Assembly: GCF_041296385.1 (NCBI RefSeq)
Contig: NW_027183981.1
Span: 2,110,501 to 2,174,500, forward strand
Direction: 5' to 3'
Source of the DNA: Aphelocoma coerulescens
Lineage: Eukaryota > Chordata > Aves > Passeriformes > Corvidae
Length of the DNA stretch: 64,000 bases
Notes under the pieces: model-generated
The model's database searches: none
What the model was told of the DNA's origin: nothing
What the model saw: the letters and a program-made list of their open reading frames with translations, nothing else
Program-made: the position numbers and the translations under genes
In this document: piece after piece, positions 40,622-52,120 of the stretch
Numbering within the stretch: position 1 is the first letter of the stretch
How the letters are laid out: every line of letters begins with the position of its first letter

Positions 40622-41802
40622 TTGAATGAGATGTGTAAAACCTCCGCTCCTGGGCCAGATGGGATTGCTCTGGGTCATCTTATTAAAATAGACCCTAAGT
40701 TCTCCCAGTTGACAGAGATCTTCAACCTCTGGCTTGCCACCGGAACTTTACCGGACGCGCTGCGGGACTGCCTGACAGTTTTGATACCCAAGTCATCCAA
40801 TGAGGAGAAACCTGGTGATATCAACAACTGGAGGCCTATCACCATTGCTTCAGTGGTGTTTAGGTTGTTCTCCAGGATCGCGAATGCGAGACTGGCCCGT
40901 GCATGTCCCATTAACCCCAGACAACGGGGTTTTATCAGCGCATCAGGCTGTTCTGAGAACCTTAAGCTGTTACAGCTTTTGGTTAAGAAGGCAAAACAGG
41001 AACATAGAAGTTTGGGGGTGGTATTTGTGGATATTGCCAAGGCATTTGATACCGTTTGCCAGCAGCATATTATAGCTGGTTTGGTTAAGAGGGGAGTTGA
41101 TTCCCATATAATCCATCTAATTGGTGAGATGTACAGGAATATTAAGACGTACATCGTCGCCAAGAATGGGAAAACAGACCCCATTAACACCTGCTCCGGT
41201 GTTAAACAGGGCAACCCAATGTCACTTTTGTTATTCAACCTGGCGCTGGATCCTCTCCTATGTAAACTGGAAACGGAAGGGTGTGGATTCCATCTTGGTG
41301 GATTTAAGATTACGGCCATGGCCTTCGCAGATGATCTGGTGCTTCTGAGCGACTCATGGGAAGGCATGTGTTATAACACAAAATTTTGGAGACCTTTTGT
41401 GAGCTTACTGGTCTCCGAACTCAAGAAGAGAAATGCCACGGCTTTTACATCAAGCCGACCAAGGACGCGTATACCATCAGTGACTGTCCTGCTTGGCAAG
41501 TTGGAGGGACTCCCCTCAACATGATCAACCCGGGAAGCTCAGAGAAATATCTTGGCACACAGATTGACCCTTGGACCGGTTTCGCTGATCCTGGCCTTCC
41601 TACGAAACTTGAAGAATGGCTTCATCGGATTGGTAGCGCACCACTTAAACCTCTTCAGAAAGCCGATAGGACATATACCATCCCTAGACTGATATATCTG
41701 GCTGACCATACCAATGTAAAAACTGGGCTCCTCGAATCCCTTGACTTGATGATACAAAAAATCGGTCAAGGAGCGGCTTCATCTCCCAACTTGTACATGT
41801 GA
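40622..41802 (+). pseudogene. R2 reverse transcriptase segment, copy 10, frameshifted
   Basis: Same deletion type as copy 7. The first frame stops at 41524; the thumb region continues at 41386-41802. Confidence 0.93.
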
Positions 41803-42649
41803 TGCCATCCTGTATTCGAGATTTAAAGACGGAGGGCTGGGGTTTATCAAATTGGCGGCGCTTATACCTAGTATTCAAGCGCGAAGATTGCACAGATTAG
41901 CTCAATCTTCGGATGGGACCTTGGTTTCTTTTTTGAAGGGTGAACATCTAGAATTGATACATGAGAAATTATGGGTTAAAGCTGGGGGTGTACGAGAGTC
42001 CGTCCCCCAAATTTGGGACCCCATCCCATTGATGGAAGTCGCTAGCGAGGGGAGTGAAGCCTTGTCTGAGTGGGAGGCACCACGTTCCAAGCTTCGCCTT
42101 CCTAGGCCCTGTGACTGGCGGAAGGTGGAATTCAATAAATGGAAACATCTGGTTGCCCAGGGCCATGGGATCGAAAATTTTGAGAATGATAAGATCAGTA
42201 ATGACTGGTTGATGCATTACCGCAGCATCCCTCACAGAAAACTCATAACGGCGCTGCAATTAAGAGCGAAGGTCTACCCCACTCGGGAATTCTTAGCAAG
42301 GGGTAGACACGATGTCTGTGTTCGATCCTGCAGACACTGCGGCGCCGAATATGAATCAGCGTCCCATGTCATCGGAAAATGCCCAATTACTCAGGACGCC
42401 AGAATTAAAAGGCATAATTTCATCTGCGAAACCCTTAGCCGAGAAGCTAAGAGGGAGAATTGGACGGTTTTCCAGGAGCCGCATTTGAGAGATGAAGAAA
42501 ATGAGTTATTTAAGCCTGATTTAATCTTTGTGAAGGATGCTAAGGCACTTGTAGTGGACGTAACAGTGAGATACGAGCACAGCAATTCTTCACTGAAAGG
42601 GGCCGCTGTGGAGAAGGCAAAAAAGTATCCTTCTTCCACAGATTTGTGA
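41762..42649 (+). CDS. R2 linker/CCHC/endonuclease segment, copy 10
   Basis: Catalytic residues intact. Shifted tail at 42630-42866. Confidence 0.94.
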   Translation, partial: SVKERLHLPTCTCDAILYSRFKDGGLGFIKLAALIPSIQARRLHRLAQSSDGTLVSFLKGEHLELIHEKLWVKAGGVRESVPQIWDPIPLMEVASEGSEALSEWEAPRSKLRLPRPCDWRKVEFNKWKHLVAQGHGIENFENDKISNDWLMHYRSIPHRKLITALQLRAKVYPTREFLARGRHDVCVRSCRHCGAEYESASHVIGKCPITQDARIKRHNFICETLSREAKRENWTVFQEPHLRDEENELFKPDLIFVKDAKALVVDVTVRYEHSNSSLKGAAVEKAKKYPSSTDL

Positions 42650-43057
42650 CCTCACTAATGTAACATCTGTAGAGTTCACTGGTTTCCCCTTAGGAGCGCG
42701 GGGGAAATGGTATGAGAGGAACTCTGAATTGCTACAGGCCTTGGGACTCTCTAAAACGAGGCTAGGGAGACTAGCCCGGGCCCTGGCATCCAGAGCACTC
42801 TTCTCTTCTGTAGATATCGTACATATGTTCGCAAGCAAAGCCAGATTGTTTGTACCTTTACAATAAAGGCCCCTTCCCTGAGTGGTTCGAGCTGGACAGT
42901 GGAATTGGTTTTGGGTGGGAGGGGTTCACCCGTCATAACGCGTCTTGCCCATATTTGGGCTACAAATTTGGATTCGACCAGGTGGACGGGCCACCTTTAC
43001 TTAACCCAGAAAAGAAACATACCATTTTATATGTTTATTAAATAGCCATAGTTACTA

Positions 43058-43134
43058 ACTGGGCATAGCTGCAGAGGTCGCACCTCCTCGTGGTCCCGCC
43101 GGATACCCGTAAGGGTAACTAAGTCGACCTCTGC
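43058..43134 (+). ncRNA. HDV-like ribozyme, copy 11
   Basis: Same fold as copy 1; P2 is 43071-43080 with 43125-43134. Confidence 0.85.
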
Positions 43135-43363
43135 CCCAGTGTGAGTGAGGGGGTAATATCTCCCCTCCCTATTGCTGGACTCGCCACCCAGTGGTAGATT
43201 CACAAATCGCAGAAACAAATTTATTGGCGCAGCTATTTGCTGTTGCCCAAAGCCTTGTCCACGGGCATTAGTTGGACACAGTCTGCAGGTTGGTCGAGGG
43301 TTCCACCTGCAGACTCTGACAACCCTCTTTTAGATTTGACCAAACGCCATCTCGGTCTTGACA

Positions 43364-43756
43364 ATGGTACAATCTGTGGCTTTGCGGTACGTGTCTACGG
43401 CCACCCAAACTGACCCTTTAGATCTGTGGGTTAGAGAGGCCAGAATTCCACCACTATCTGTGGTGTTAGAGGAGGAAAGAATCAATCTTGTACCTTTGGA
43501 GTTTATAAACTCCAAAGTTGCTCTTGAAGTTGGGAGCCATCTGGGTAACACCGCAGATTGTCTGGCTGTATTTCCTGAACCTTATGAAATCTTGCCCTTT
43601 GGGCTGGTTCAGGAAGAAATAAATGGGTGTGAAACAAGAGAAATAGAGGAGCCAATGACACCTGGGACTCCTCCGGGATCAGAGGGGGCGGAACAATTAC
43701 AGGAACTCCTGTTATGTCTGTCCCGGACAAAAATCCATCATGTCCAAGGTGTCTGA
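43364..43756 (+). CDS. R2 N-terminal segment, copy 11
   Basis: Protein identical to copy 1. Confidence 0.55.
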   Translation: MVQSVALRYVSTATQTDPLDLWVREARIPPLSVVLEEERINLVPLEFINSKVALEVGSHLGNTADCLAVFPEPYEILPFGLVQEEINGCETREIEEPMTPGTPPGSEGAEQLQELLLCLSRTKIHHVQGV

Positions 43757-44778
43757 CCCGGTTTACTAATACGCTGGGGTTAACAGACCATCTAAAGACG
43801 TCCCATGGCTGTAATAAGATCTGGTTTAGGTGCTCTAAGTGTGGTAAACAAAATCTGAAATACCACAGTATCTCCTGTCATGTCCCTCGGTGCAAAGGTG
43901 AAGGATTTGTGGCCCCTACGGGTAGCTGGGTCTGTGAGGTGTGCTCTAGAGGTTTTGCTACAAAGATTGGACTGGGACAGCACAAGAGGTTACAACATCC
44001 TCTTGTGTGTAATGTGGAACGGATAGCTGCCTCTCACCCCAAAGAAACATCTTTGCGGGGGGCCCATAAGAAGGTATGGACCGAGGAGGAAGAGGCTCTC
44101 CTGAATCAATTGGTGGTTAAGTTTGCTGGTAGCAGGAACATCAATCAGCTAATAGCGGAGCACTTGCCATCTAAGACGCCAAAGCAGATTAGTGACAAAA
44201 GACGCCTTCTAGGAAAAGGTCCCTCAAAGAAAGTTCGATTTAGAGAAGGCGGGGCTGTAGGCAGAGAAGAACCTCCCCAATCTGCTAAGGGGCAAAGTGA
44301 GGGACGCTTGGTGCTCCACTATCATGATATCATCAAGCTGAAGCTATCGGCCGGCGAGTTCACCGTGTGTCAGGAGGCCTTTGAGAAAATAATGCAGGGG
44401 CAAGATCCGCAATCAGTGGTGAACGAAGTGTATGAGAAGTTTCGGGATAGCCAGGATAGGCTTAACCATAAAGTGTCTAAGCCGCGAAGGCCCCGGGGGC
44501 CTCGAGGCCAAAAAGCATCCAGGGTGACAACTAAACGGATGCAGAAAAGGGCCGTTAAGCGAGGAAAATATCTGAGATATCAGAGGTTGTTTCAGATACA
44601 TAGAGGGAGGTTGGCACGGGTTATTTTGGATAACACGGAAGCCCTGCAGTGCCAAATACCATCTGGTGTTATCCACAGTGCACATTTAAAGAGAGATGGG
44701 AAACATCTGTCTGTTTTAGTGGTCTTGAATCCTTCCCAGTATATAGGGAGGCGGATAACACCATGTTTCGAGACCTGA
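43714..44778 (+). CDS. R2 zinc-finger/Myb segment, copy 11
   Basis: Arg at residue 270, as in copies 1 and 14. Confidence 0.93.
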   Translation: MSVPDKNPSCPRCLTRFTNTLGLTDHLKTSHGCNKIWFRCSKCGKQNLKYHSISCHVPRCKGEGFVAPTGSWVCEVCSRGFATKIGLGQHKRLQHPLVCNVERIAASHPKETSLRGAHKKVWTEEEEALLNQLVVKFAGSRNINQLIAEHLPSKTPKQISDKRRLLGKGPSKKVRFREGGAVGREEPPQSAKGQSEGRLVLHYHDIIKLKLSAGEFTVCQEAFEKIMQGQDPQSVVNEVYEKFRDSQDRLNHKVSKPRRPRGPRGQKASRVTTKRMQKRAVKRGKYLRYQRLFQIHRGRLARVILDNTEALQCQIPSGVIHSAHLKRDGKHLSVLVVLNPSQYIGRRITPCFET

Positions 44779-44802
44779 TTTCAGAGAGAGACTGGTAAGA
44801 AC

Positions 44803-45984
44803 TTGAATGAGATGTGTAAAACCTCCGCTCCTGGGCCAGATGGGATTGCTCTGGGTCATCGTATTAAAATAGACCCTAAGTTCTCCCAGTTGACAGAGAT
44901 CTTCAACCTCTGGCTTGCCACCGGAACTTTACCGGACGCGCTGCGGGACTGCCTGACAGTTTTGATACCCAAGTCATCCAATGAGGAGAAACCTGGTGAT
45001 ATCAACAACTGGAGGCCTATCACCATTGCTTCAGTGGTGTTTAGGTTGTTCTCCAGGATCGCGAATGCGAGACTGGCCCGTGCATGTCCCATTAACCCCA
45101 GACAACGGGGTTTTATCAGCGCATCAGGCTGTTCTGAGAACCTTAAGCTGTTACAGCTTTTGGTTAAGAAGGCAAAACAGGAACATAGAAGTTTGGGGGT
45201 GGTATTTGTGGATATTGCCAAGGCATTTGATACCGTTTGCCAGCAGCATATTATAGCTGGTTTGGTTAAGAGGGGAGTTGATTCCCATATAATCCATCTA
45301 ATTGGTGAGATGTACAGGAATATTAAGACGTACATCGTCGCCAAGAATGGGAAAACAGACCCCATTAACACCTGCTCCGGTGTTAAACAGGGCAACCCAA
45401 TGTCACTTTTGTTATTCAACCTGGCGCTGGATCCTCTCCTATGTAAACTGGAAACGGAAGGGTGTGGATTCCATCTTGGTGGATTTAAGATTACGGCCAT
45501 GGCCTTCGCAGATGATCTGGTGCTTCTGAGCGACTCATGGGAAGGCATGTGTTATAACATCAAAATTTTGGAGACCTTTTGTGAGCTTACTGGTCTCCGA
45601 ACTCAAGAAGAGAAATGCCACGGCTTTTACATCAAGCCGACCAAGGACGCGTATACCATCAGTGACTGTCCTGCTTGGCAAGTTGGAGGGACTCCCCTCA
45701 ACATGATCAACCCGGGAAGCTCAGAGAAATATCTTGGCACACAGATTGACCCTTGGACCGGTTTCGCTGATCCTGGCCTTCCTACGAAACTTGAAGAATG
45801 GCTTCATCGGATTGGTAGCGCACCACTTAAACCTCTTCAGAAAGCCGATAGGACATATACCATCCCTAGACTGATATATCTGGCTGACCATACCAATGTA
45901 AAAACTGGGCTCCTCGAATCCCTTGACTTGATGATACAAAAAATCGGTCAAGGAGCGGCTTCATCTCCCAACTTGTACATGTGA
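44803..45984 (+). CDS. R2 reverse transcriptase segment, copy 11
   Basis: Identical protein to copy 1. Confidence 0.95.
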   Translation: MNEMCKTSAPGPDGIALGHRIKIDPKFSQLTEIFNLWLATGTLPDALRDCLTVLIPKSSNEEKPGDINNWRPITIASVVFRLFSRIANARLARACPINPRQRGFISASGCSENLKLLQLLVKKAKQEHRSLGVVFVDIAKAFDTVCQQHIIAGLVKRGVDSHIIHLIGEMYRNIKTYIVAKNGKTDPINTCSGVKQGNPMSLLLFNLALDPLLCKLETEGCGFHLGGFKITAMAFADDLVLLSDSWEGMCYNIKILETFCELTGLRTQEEKCHGFYIKPTKDAYTISDCPAWQVGGTPLNMINPGSSEKYLGTQIDPWTGFADPGLPTKLEEWLHRIGSAPLKPLQKADRTYTIPRLIYLADHTNVKTGLLESLDLMIQKIGQGAASSPNLYM

Positions 45985-46831
45985 TGCCATCCTGTATTCG
46001 AGATTTAAAGACGGAGGGCTGGGGTTTATCAAATTGGCGGCGCTTATACCTAGTATTCAAGCGCGAAGATTGCACAGATTAGCTCAATCTTCGGATGGGA
46101 CCTTGGTTTCTTTTTTGAAGGGTGAACATCTAGAATTGATACATGAGAAATTATGGGTTAAAGCTGGGGGTGTACGAGAGTCCATCCCCCAAATTTGGGA
46201 CCCCATCCCATTGATGGAAGTCGCTAGCGAGGGGAGTGAAGCCTTGTCTGAGTGGGAGGCACCACGTTCCAAGCTTCGCCTTCCTAGGCCCTGTGACTGG
46301 CGGAAGGTGGAATTCAATAAATGGAAACATCTGGTTGCCCAGGGCCATGGGATCGAAAATTTTGAGAATGATAAGATCAGTAATGACTGGTTGATGCATT
46401 ACCGCAGCATCCCTCACAGAAAACTCATAACGGCGCTGCAATTAAGAGCGAAGGTCTACCCCACTCGGGAATTCTTAGCAAGGGGTAGACACGATGTCTG
46501 TGTTCGATCCTGCAGACACTGCGGCGCCGAATATGAATCAGCGTCCCATGTCATCGGAAAATGCCCAATTACTCAGGACGCCAGAATTAAAAGGCATAAT
46601 TTCATCTGCGAAACCCTTAGCCGAGAAGCTAAGAGGGAGAATTGGACGGTTTTCCAGGAGCCGCATTTGAGAGATGAAGAAAATGAGTTATTTAAGCCTG
46701 ATTTAATCTTTGTGAAGGATGCTAAGGCACTTGTAGTGGACGTAACAGTGAGATACGAGCACAGCAATTCTTCACTGAAAGGGGCCGCTGTGGAGAAGGC
46801 AAAAAAGTATCCTTCTTCCACAGATTTGTGA
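45944..46831 (+). CDS. R2 linker/CCHC/endonuclease segment, copy 11
   Basis: Val-to-Ile at 46184 as in copy 8. Shifted tail at 46812-47048. Confidence 0.94.
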   Translation, partial: SVKERLHLPTCTCDAILYSRFKDGGLGFIKLAALIPSIQARRLHRLAQSSDGTLVSFLKGEHLELIHEKLWVKAGGVRESIPQIWDPIPLMEVASEGSEALSEWEAPRSKLRLPRPCDWRKVEFNKWKHLVAQGHGIENFENDKISNDWLMHYRSIPHRKLITALQLRAKVYPTREFLARGRHDVCVRSCRHCGAEYESASHVIGKCPITQDARIKRHNFICETLSREAKRENWTVFQEPHLRDEENELFKPDLIFVKDAKALVVDVTVRYEHSNSSLKGAAVEKAKKYPSSTDL

Positions 46832-47239
46832 CCTCACTAATGTAACATCTGTAGAGTTCACTGGTTTCCCCTTAGGAGCGCGGGGGAAATGGTATGAGAG
46901 GAACTCTGAATTGCTACAGGCCTTGGGACTCTCTAAAACGAGGCTAGGGAGACTAGCCCGGGCCCTGGCATCCAGAGCACTCTTCTCTTCTGTAGATATC
47001 GTACATATGTTCGCAAGCAAAGCCAGATTGTTTGTACCTTTACAATAAAGGCCCCTTCCCTGAGTGGTTCGAGCTGGACAGTGGAATTGGTTTTGGGTGG
47101 GAGGGGTTCACCCGTCATAACGCGTCTTGCCCATATTTGGGCTACAAATTTGGATTCGACCAGGTGGACGGGCCACCTTTACTTAACCCAGAAAAGAAAC
47201 ATACCATTTTATATGTTTATTAAATAGCCATAGTTACTA

Positions 47240-47316
47240 ACTGGGCATAGCTGCAGAGGTCGCACCTCCTCGTGGTCCCGCCGGATACCCGTAAGGGTAA
47301 CTAAGTCGACCTCTGC
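47240..47316 (+). ncRNA. HDV-like ribozyme, copy 12
   Basis: Same fold as copy 1; P2 is 47253-47262 with 47307-47316. Confidence 0.85.
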
Positions 47317-47545
47317 CCCAGTGTGAGTGAGGGGGTAATATCTCCCCTCCCTATTGCTGGACTCGCCACCCAGTGGTAGATTCACAAATCGCAGAAACAA
47401 ATTTATTGGCGCAGCTATTTGCTGTTGCCCAAAGCCTTGTCCACGGGCATTAGTTGGACACAGTCTGCAGGTTGGTCGAGGGTTCCACCTGCAGACTCTG
47501 ACAACCCTCTTTTAGATTTGACCAAACGCCATCTCGGTCTTGACA

Positions 47546-47938
47546 ATGGTACAATCTGTGGCTTTGCGGTACGTGTCTACGGCCACCCAAACTGACCCTT
47601 TAGATCTGTGGGTTAGAGAGGCCAGAATTCCACCACTATCTGTGGTGTTAGAGGAGGAAAGAATCAATCTTGTACCTTTGGAGTTTATAAACTCCAAAGT
47701 TGCTCTTGAAGTTGGGAGCCATCTGGGTAACACCGCAGATTGTCTGGCTGTATTTCCTGAACCTTATGAAATCTTGCCCTTTGGGCTGGTTCAGGAAGAA
47801 ATAAATGGGTGTGAAACAAGAGAAATAGAGGAGCCAATGACACCTGGGACTCCTCCGGGATCAGAGGGGGCGGAACAATTACAGGAACTCCTGTTATGTC
47901 TGTCCCGGACAAAAATCCATCATGTCCAAGGTGTCTGA
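47546..47938 (+). CDS. R2 N-terminal segment, copy 12
   Basis: Protein identical to copy 1. Confidence 0.55.
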   Translation: MVQSVALRYVSTATQTDPLDLWVREARIPPLSVVLEEERINLVPLEFINSKVALEVGSHLGNTADCLAVFPEPYEILPFGLVQEEINGCETREIEEPMTPGTPPGSEGAEQLQELLLCLSRTKIHHVQGV

Positions 47939-48960
47939 CCCGGTTTACTAATACGCTGGGGTTAACAGACCATCTAAAGACGTCCCATGGCTGTAATAAG
48001 ATCTGGTTTAGGTGCTCTAAGTGTGGTAAACAAAATCTGAAATACCACAGTATCTCCTGTCATGTCCCTCGGTGCAAAGGTGAAGGATTTGTGGCCCCTA
48101 CGGGTAGCTGGGTCTGTGAGGTGTGCTCTAGAGGTTTTGCTACAAAGATTGGACTGGGACAGCACAAGAGGTTACAACATCCTCTTGTGTGTAATGTGGA
48201 ACGGATAGCTGCCTCTCACCCCAAAGAAACATCTTTGCGGGGGGCCCATAAGAAGGTATGGACCGAGGAGGAAGAGGCTCTCCTGAATCAATTGGTGGTT
48301 AAGTTTGCTGGTAGCAGGAACATCAATCAGCTAATAGCGGAGCACTTGTCATCTAAGACGCCAAAGCAGATTAGTGACAAAAGACGCCTTCTAGGAAAAG
48401 GTCCCTCAAAGAAAGTTCGATTTAGAGAAGGCGGGGCTGTAGGCAGAGAAGAACCTCCCCAATCTGCTAAGGGGCAAAGTGAGGGACGCTTGGTGCTCCA
48501 CTATCATGATATCATCAAGCTGAAGCTATCGGCCGGCGAGTTCACCGTGTGTCAGGAGGCCTTTGAGAAAATAATGCAGGGGCAAGATCCGCAATCAGTG
48601 GTGAACGAAGTGTATGAGAAGTTTCGGGATAGCCAGGATAGGCTTAACCATAAAGTGTCTAAGCCGCGAAGGCCCCGGGGGCCTCGAGGCCAAAAAGCAT
48701 CCGGGGTGACAACTAAACGGATGCAGAAAAGGGCCGTTAAGCGAGGAAAATATCTGAGATATCAGAGGTTGTTTCAGATACATAGAGGGAGGTTGGCACG
48801 GGTTATTTTGGATAACACGGAAGCCCTGCAGTGCCAAATACCATCTGGTGTTATCCACAGTGCACATTTAAAGAGAGATGGGAAACATCTGTCTGTTTTA
48901 GTGGTCTTGAATCCTTCCCAGTATATAGGGAGGCGGATAACACCATGTTTCGAGACCTGA
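47896..48960 (+). CDS. R2 zinc-finger/Myb segment, copy 12
   Basis: Ser152 variant, identical protein to copy 9. Confidence 0.93.
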   Translation: MSVPDKNPSCPRCLTRFTNTLGLTDHLKTSHGCNKIWFRCSKCGKQNLKYHSISCHVPRCKGEGFVAPTGSWVCEVCSRGFATKIGLGQHKRLQHPLVCNVERIAASHPKETSLRGAHKKVWTEEEEALLNQLVVKFAGSRNINQLIAEHLSSKTPKQISDKRRLLGKGPSKKVRFREGGAVGREEPPQSAKGQSEGRLVLHYHDIIKLKLSAGEFTVCQEAFEKIMQGQDPQSVVNEVYEKFRDSQDRLNHKVSKPRRPRGPRGQKASGVTTKRMQKRAVKRGKYLRYQRLFQIHRGRLARVILDNTEALQCQIPSGVIHSAHLKRDGKHLSVLVVLNPSQYIGRRITPCFET

Positions 48961-48984
48961 TTTCAGAGAGAGACTGGTAAGAAC

Positions 48985-50166
48985 TTGAATGAGATGTGTA
49001 AAACCTCCGCTCCTGGGCCAGATGGGATTGCTCTGGGTCATCGTATTAAAATAGACCCTAAGTTCTCCCAGTTGACAGAGATCTTCAACCTCTGGCTTGC
49101 CACCGGAACTTTACCGGACGCGCTGCGGGACTGCCTGACAGTTTTGATACCCAAGTCATCCAATGAGGAGAAACCTGGTGATATCAACAACTGGAGGCCT
49201 ATCACCATTGCTTCAGTGGTGTTTAGGTTGTTCTCCAGGATCGCGAATGCGAGACTGGCCCGTGCATGTCCCATTAACCCCAGACAACGGGGTTTTATCA
49301 GCGCATCAGGCTGTTCTGAGAACCTTAAGCTGTTACAGCTTTTGGTTAAGAAGGCAAAACAGGAACATAGAAGTTTGGGGGTGGTATTTGTGGATATTGC
49401 CAAGGCATTTGATACCGTTTGCCAGCAGCATATTATAGCTGGTTTGGTTAAGAGGGGAGTTGATTCCCATATAATCCATCTAATTGGTGAGATGTACAGG
49501 AATATTAAGACGTACATCGTCGCCAAGAATGGGAAAACAGACCCCATTAACACCTGCTCCGGTGTTAAACAGGGCAACCCAATGTCACTTTTGTTATTCA
49601 ACCTGGCGCTGGATCCTCTCCTATGTAAACTGGAAACGGAAGGGTGTGGATTCCATCTTGGTGGATTTAAGATTACGGCCATGGCCTTCGCAGATGATCT
49701 GGTGCTTCTGAGCGACTCATGGGAAGGCATGTGTTATAACATCAAAATTTTGGAGACCTTTTGTGAGCTTACTGGTCTCCGAACTCAAGAAGAGAAATGC
49801 CACGGCTTTTACATCAAGCCGACCAAGGACGCGTATACCATCAGTGACTGTCCTGCTTGGCAAGTTGGAGGGACTCCCCTCAACATGATCAACCCGGGAA
49901 GCTCAGAGAAATATCTTGGCACACAGATTGACCCTTGGACCGGTTTCGCTGATCCTGGCCTTCCTACGAAACTTGAAGAATGGCTTCATCGGATTGGTAG
50001 CGCACCACTTAAACCTCTTCAGAAAGCCGATAGGACATATACCATCCCTAGACTGATATATCTGGCTGACCATACCAATGTAAAAACTGGGCTCCTCGAA
50101 TCCCTTGACTTGATGATACAAAAAATCGGTCAAGGAGCGGCTTCATCTCCCAACTTGTACATGTGA
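48985..50166 (+). CDS. R2 reverse transcriptase segment, copy 12
   Basis: Identical protein to copy 1. Confidence 0.95.
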   Translation: MNEMCKTSAPGPDGIALGHRIKIDPKFSQLTEIFNLWLATGTLPDALRDCLTVLIPKSSNEEKPGDINNWRPITIASVVFRLFSRIANARLARACPINPRQRGFISASGCSENLKLLQLLVKKAKQEHRSLGVVFVDIAKAFDTVCQQHIIAGLVKRGVDSHIIHLIGEMYRNIKTYIVAKNGKTDPINTCSGVKQGNPMSLLLFNLALDPLLCKLETEGCGFHLGGFKITAMAFADDLVLLSDSWEGMCYNIKILETFCELTGLRTQEEKCHGFYIKPTKDAYTISDCPAWQVGGTPLNMINPGSSEKYLGTQIDPWTGFADPGLPTKLEEWLHRIGSAPLKPLQKADRTYTIPRLIYLADHTNVKTGLLESLDLMIQKIGQGAASSPNLYM

Positions 50167-51013
50167 TGCCATCCTGTATTCGAGATTTAAAGACGGAGGG
50201 CTGGGGTTTATCAAATTGGCGGCGCTTATACCTAGTATTCAAGCGCGAAGATTGCACAGATTAGCTCAATCTTCGGATGGGACCTTGGTTTCTTTTTTGA
50301 AGGGTGAACATCTAGAATTGATACATGAGAAATTATGGGTTAAAGCTGGGGGTGTACGAGAGTCCGTCCCCCAAATTTGGGACCCCATCCCATTGATGGA
50401 AGTCGCTAGCGAGGGGAGTGAAGCCTTGTCTGAGTGGGAGGCACCACGTTCCAAGCTTCGCCTTCCTAGGCCCTGTGACTGGCGGAAGGTGGAATTCAAT
50501 AAATGGAAACATCTGGTTGCCCAGGGCCATGGGATCGAAAATTTTGAGAATGATAAGATCAGTAATGACTGGTTGATGCATTACCGCAGCATCCCTCACA
50601 GAAAACTCATAACGGCGCTGCAATTAAGAGCGAAGGTCTACCCCACTCGGGAATTCTTAGCAAGGGGTAGACACGATGTCTGTGTTCGATCCTGCAGACA
50701 CTGCGGCGCCGAATATGAATCAGCGTCCCATGTCATCGGAAAATGCCCAATTACTCAGGACGCCAGAATTAAAAGGCATAATTTCATCTGCGAAACCCTT
50801 AGCCGAGAAGCTAAGAGGGAGAATTGGACGGTTTTCCAGGAGCCGCATTTGAGAGATGAAGAAAATGAGTTATTTAAGCCTGATTTAATCTTTGTGAAGG
50901 ATGCTAAGGCACTTGTAGTGGACGTAACAGTGAGATACGAGCACAGCAATTCTTCACTGAAAGGGGCCGCTGTGGAGAAGGCAAAAAAGTATCCTTCTTC
51001 CACAGATTTGTGA
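50126..51013 (+). CDS. R2 linker/CCHC/endonuclease segment, copy 12
   Basis: Catalytic residues intact. Shifted tail at 50994-51230. Confidence 0.94.
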   Translation, partial: SVKERLHLPTCTCDAILYSRFKDGGLGFIKLAALIPSIQARRLHRLAQSSDGTLVSFLKGEHLELIHEKLWVKAGGVRESVPQIWDPIPLMEVASEGSEALSEWEAPRSKLRLPRPCDWRKVEFNKWKHLVAQGHGIENFENDKISNDWLMHYRSIPHRKLITALQLRAKVYPTREFLARGRHDVCVRSCRHCGAEYESASHVIGKCPITQDARIKRHNFICETLSREAKRENWTVFQEPHLRDEENELFKPDLIFVKDAKALVVDVTVRYEHSNSSLKGAAVEKAKKYPSSTDL

Positions 51014-51421
51014 CCTCACTAATGTAACATCTGTAGAGTTCACTGGTTTCCCCTTAGGAGCGCGGGGGAAATGGTATGAGAGGAACTCTGAATTGCTACA
51101 GGCCTTGGGACTCTCTAAAACGAGGCTAGGGAGACTAGCCCGGGCCCTGGCATCCAGAGCACTCTTCTCTTCTGTAGATATCGTACATATGTTCGCAAGC
51201 AAAGCCAGATTGTTTGTACCTTTACAATAAAGGCCCCTTCCCTGAGTGGTTCGAGCTGGACAGTGGAATTGGTTTTGGGTGGGAGGGGTTCACCCGTCAT
51301 AACGCGTCTTGCCCATATTTGGGCTACAAATTTGGATTCGACCAGGTGGACGGGCCACCTTTACTTAACCCAGAAAAGAAACATACCATTTTATATGTTT
51401 ATTAAATAGCCATAGTTACTA

Positions 51422-51498
51422 ACTGGGCATAGCTGCAGAGGTCGCACCTCCTCGTGGTCCCGCCGGATACCCGTAAGGGTAACTAAGTCGACCTCTGC
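51422..51498 (+). ncRNA. HDV-like ribozyme, copy 13
   Basis: Same fold as copy 1; P2 is 51435-51444 with 51489-51498. Confidence 0.85.
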
Positions 51499-51727
51499 CC
51501 CAGTGTGAGTGAGGGGGTAATATCTCCCCTCCCTATTGCTGGACTCGCCACCCAGTGGTAGATTCACAAATCGCAGAAACAAATTTATTGGCGCAGCTAT
51601 TTGCTGTTGCCCAAAGCCTTGTCCACGGGCATTAGTTGGACACAGTCTGCAGGTTGGTCGAGGGTTCCACCTGCAGACTCTGACAACCCTCTTTTAGATT
51701 TGACCAAACGCCATCTCGGTCTTGACA

Positions 51728-52120
51728 ATGGTACAATCTGTGGCTTTGCGGTACGTGTCTACGGCCACCCAAACTGACCCTTTAGATCTGTGGGTTAGAG
51801 AGGCCAGAATTCCACCACTATCTGTGGTGTTAGAGGAGGAAAGAATCAATCTTGTACCTTTGGAGTTTATAAACTCCAAAGTTGCTCTTGAAGTTGGGAG
51901 CCATCTGGGTAACACCGCAGATTGTCTGGCTGTATTTCCTGAACCTTATGAAATCTTGCCCTTTGGGCTGGTTCAGGAAGAAATAAATGGGTGTGAAACA
52001 AGAGAAATAGAGGAGCCAATGACACCTGGGACTCCTCCGGGATCAGAGGGGGCGGAACAATTACAGGAACTCCTGTTATGTCTGTCCCGGACAAAAATCC
52101 ATCATGTCCAAGGTGTCTGA
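51728..52120 (+). CDS. R2 N-terminal segment, copy 13
   Basis: Protein identical to copy 1. Confidence 0.55.
   Translation: MVQSVALRYVSTATQTDPLDLWVREARIPPLSVVLEEERINLVPLEFINSKVALEVGSHLGNTADCLAVFPEPYEILPFGLVQEEINGCETREIEEPMTPGTPPGSEGAEQLQELLLCLSRTKIHHVQGV

Larger units (their letters stand above)
38877..43057 (+). mobile_element. R2 copy 10 (full unit, 4181 bp, extra RT frameshift)
   Basis: RT variant with T40680 plus the deletion at 41378/41379. Counterpart of copy 13 in the three-unit repeat. Confidence 0.96.
43058..47239 (+). mobile_element. R2 copy 11 (full unit, ORF broken)
   Basis: 4182 bp. A44521 (Arg at residue 270 of the finger/Myb segment) and A46184 (Ile in the linker/endonuclease segment). 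Its 5' part matches copy 14 and its 3' part matches copy 8. Confidence 0.96.
47240..51421 (+). mobile_element. R2 copy 12 (full unit, ORF broken)
   Basis: 4182 bp. T48349 (Pro to Ser in Myb) as in copy 9. Confidence 0.96.
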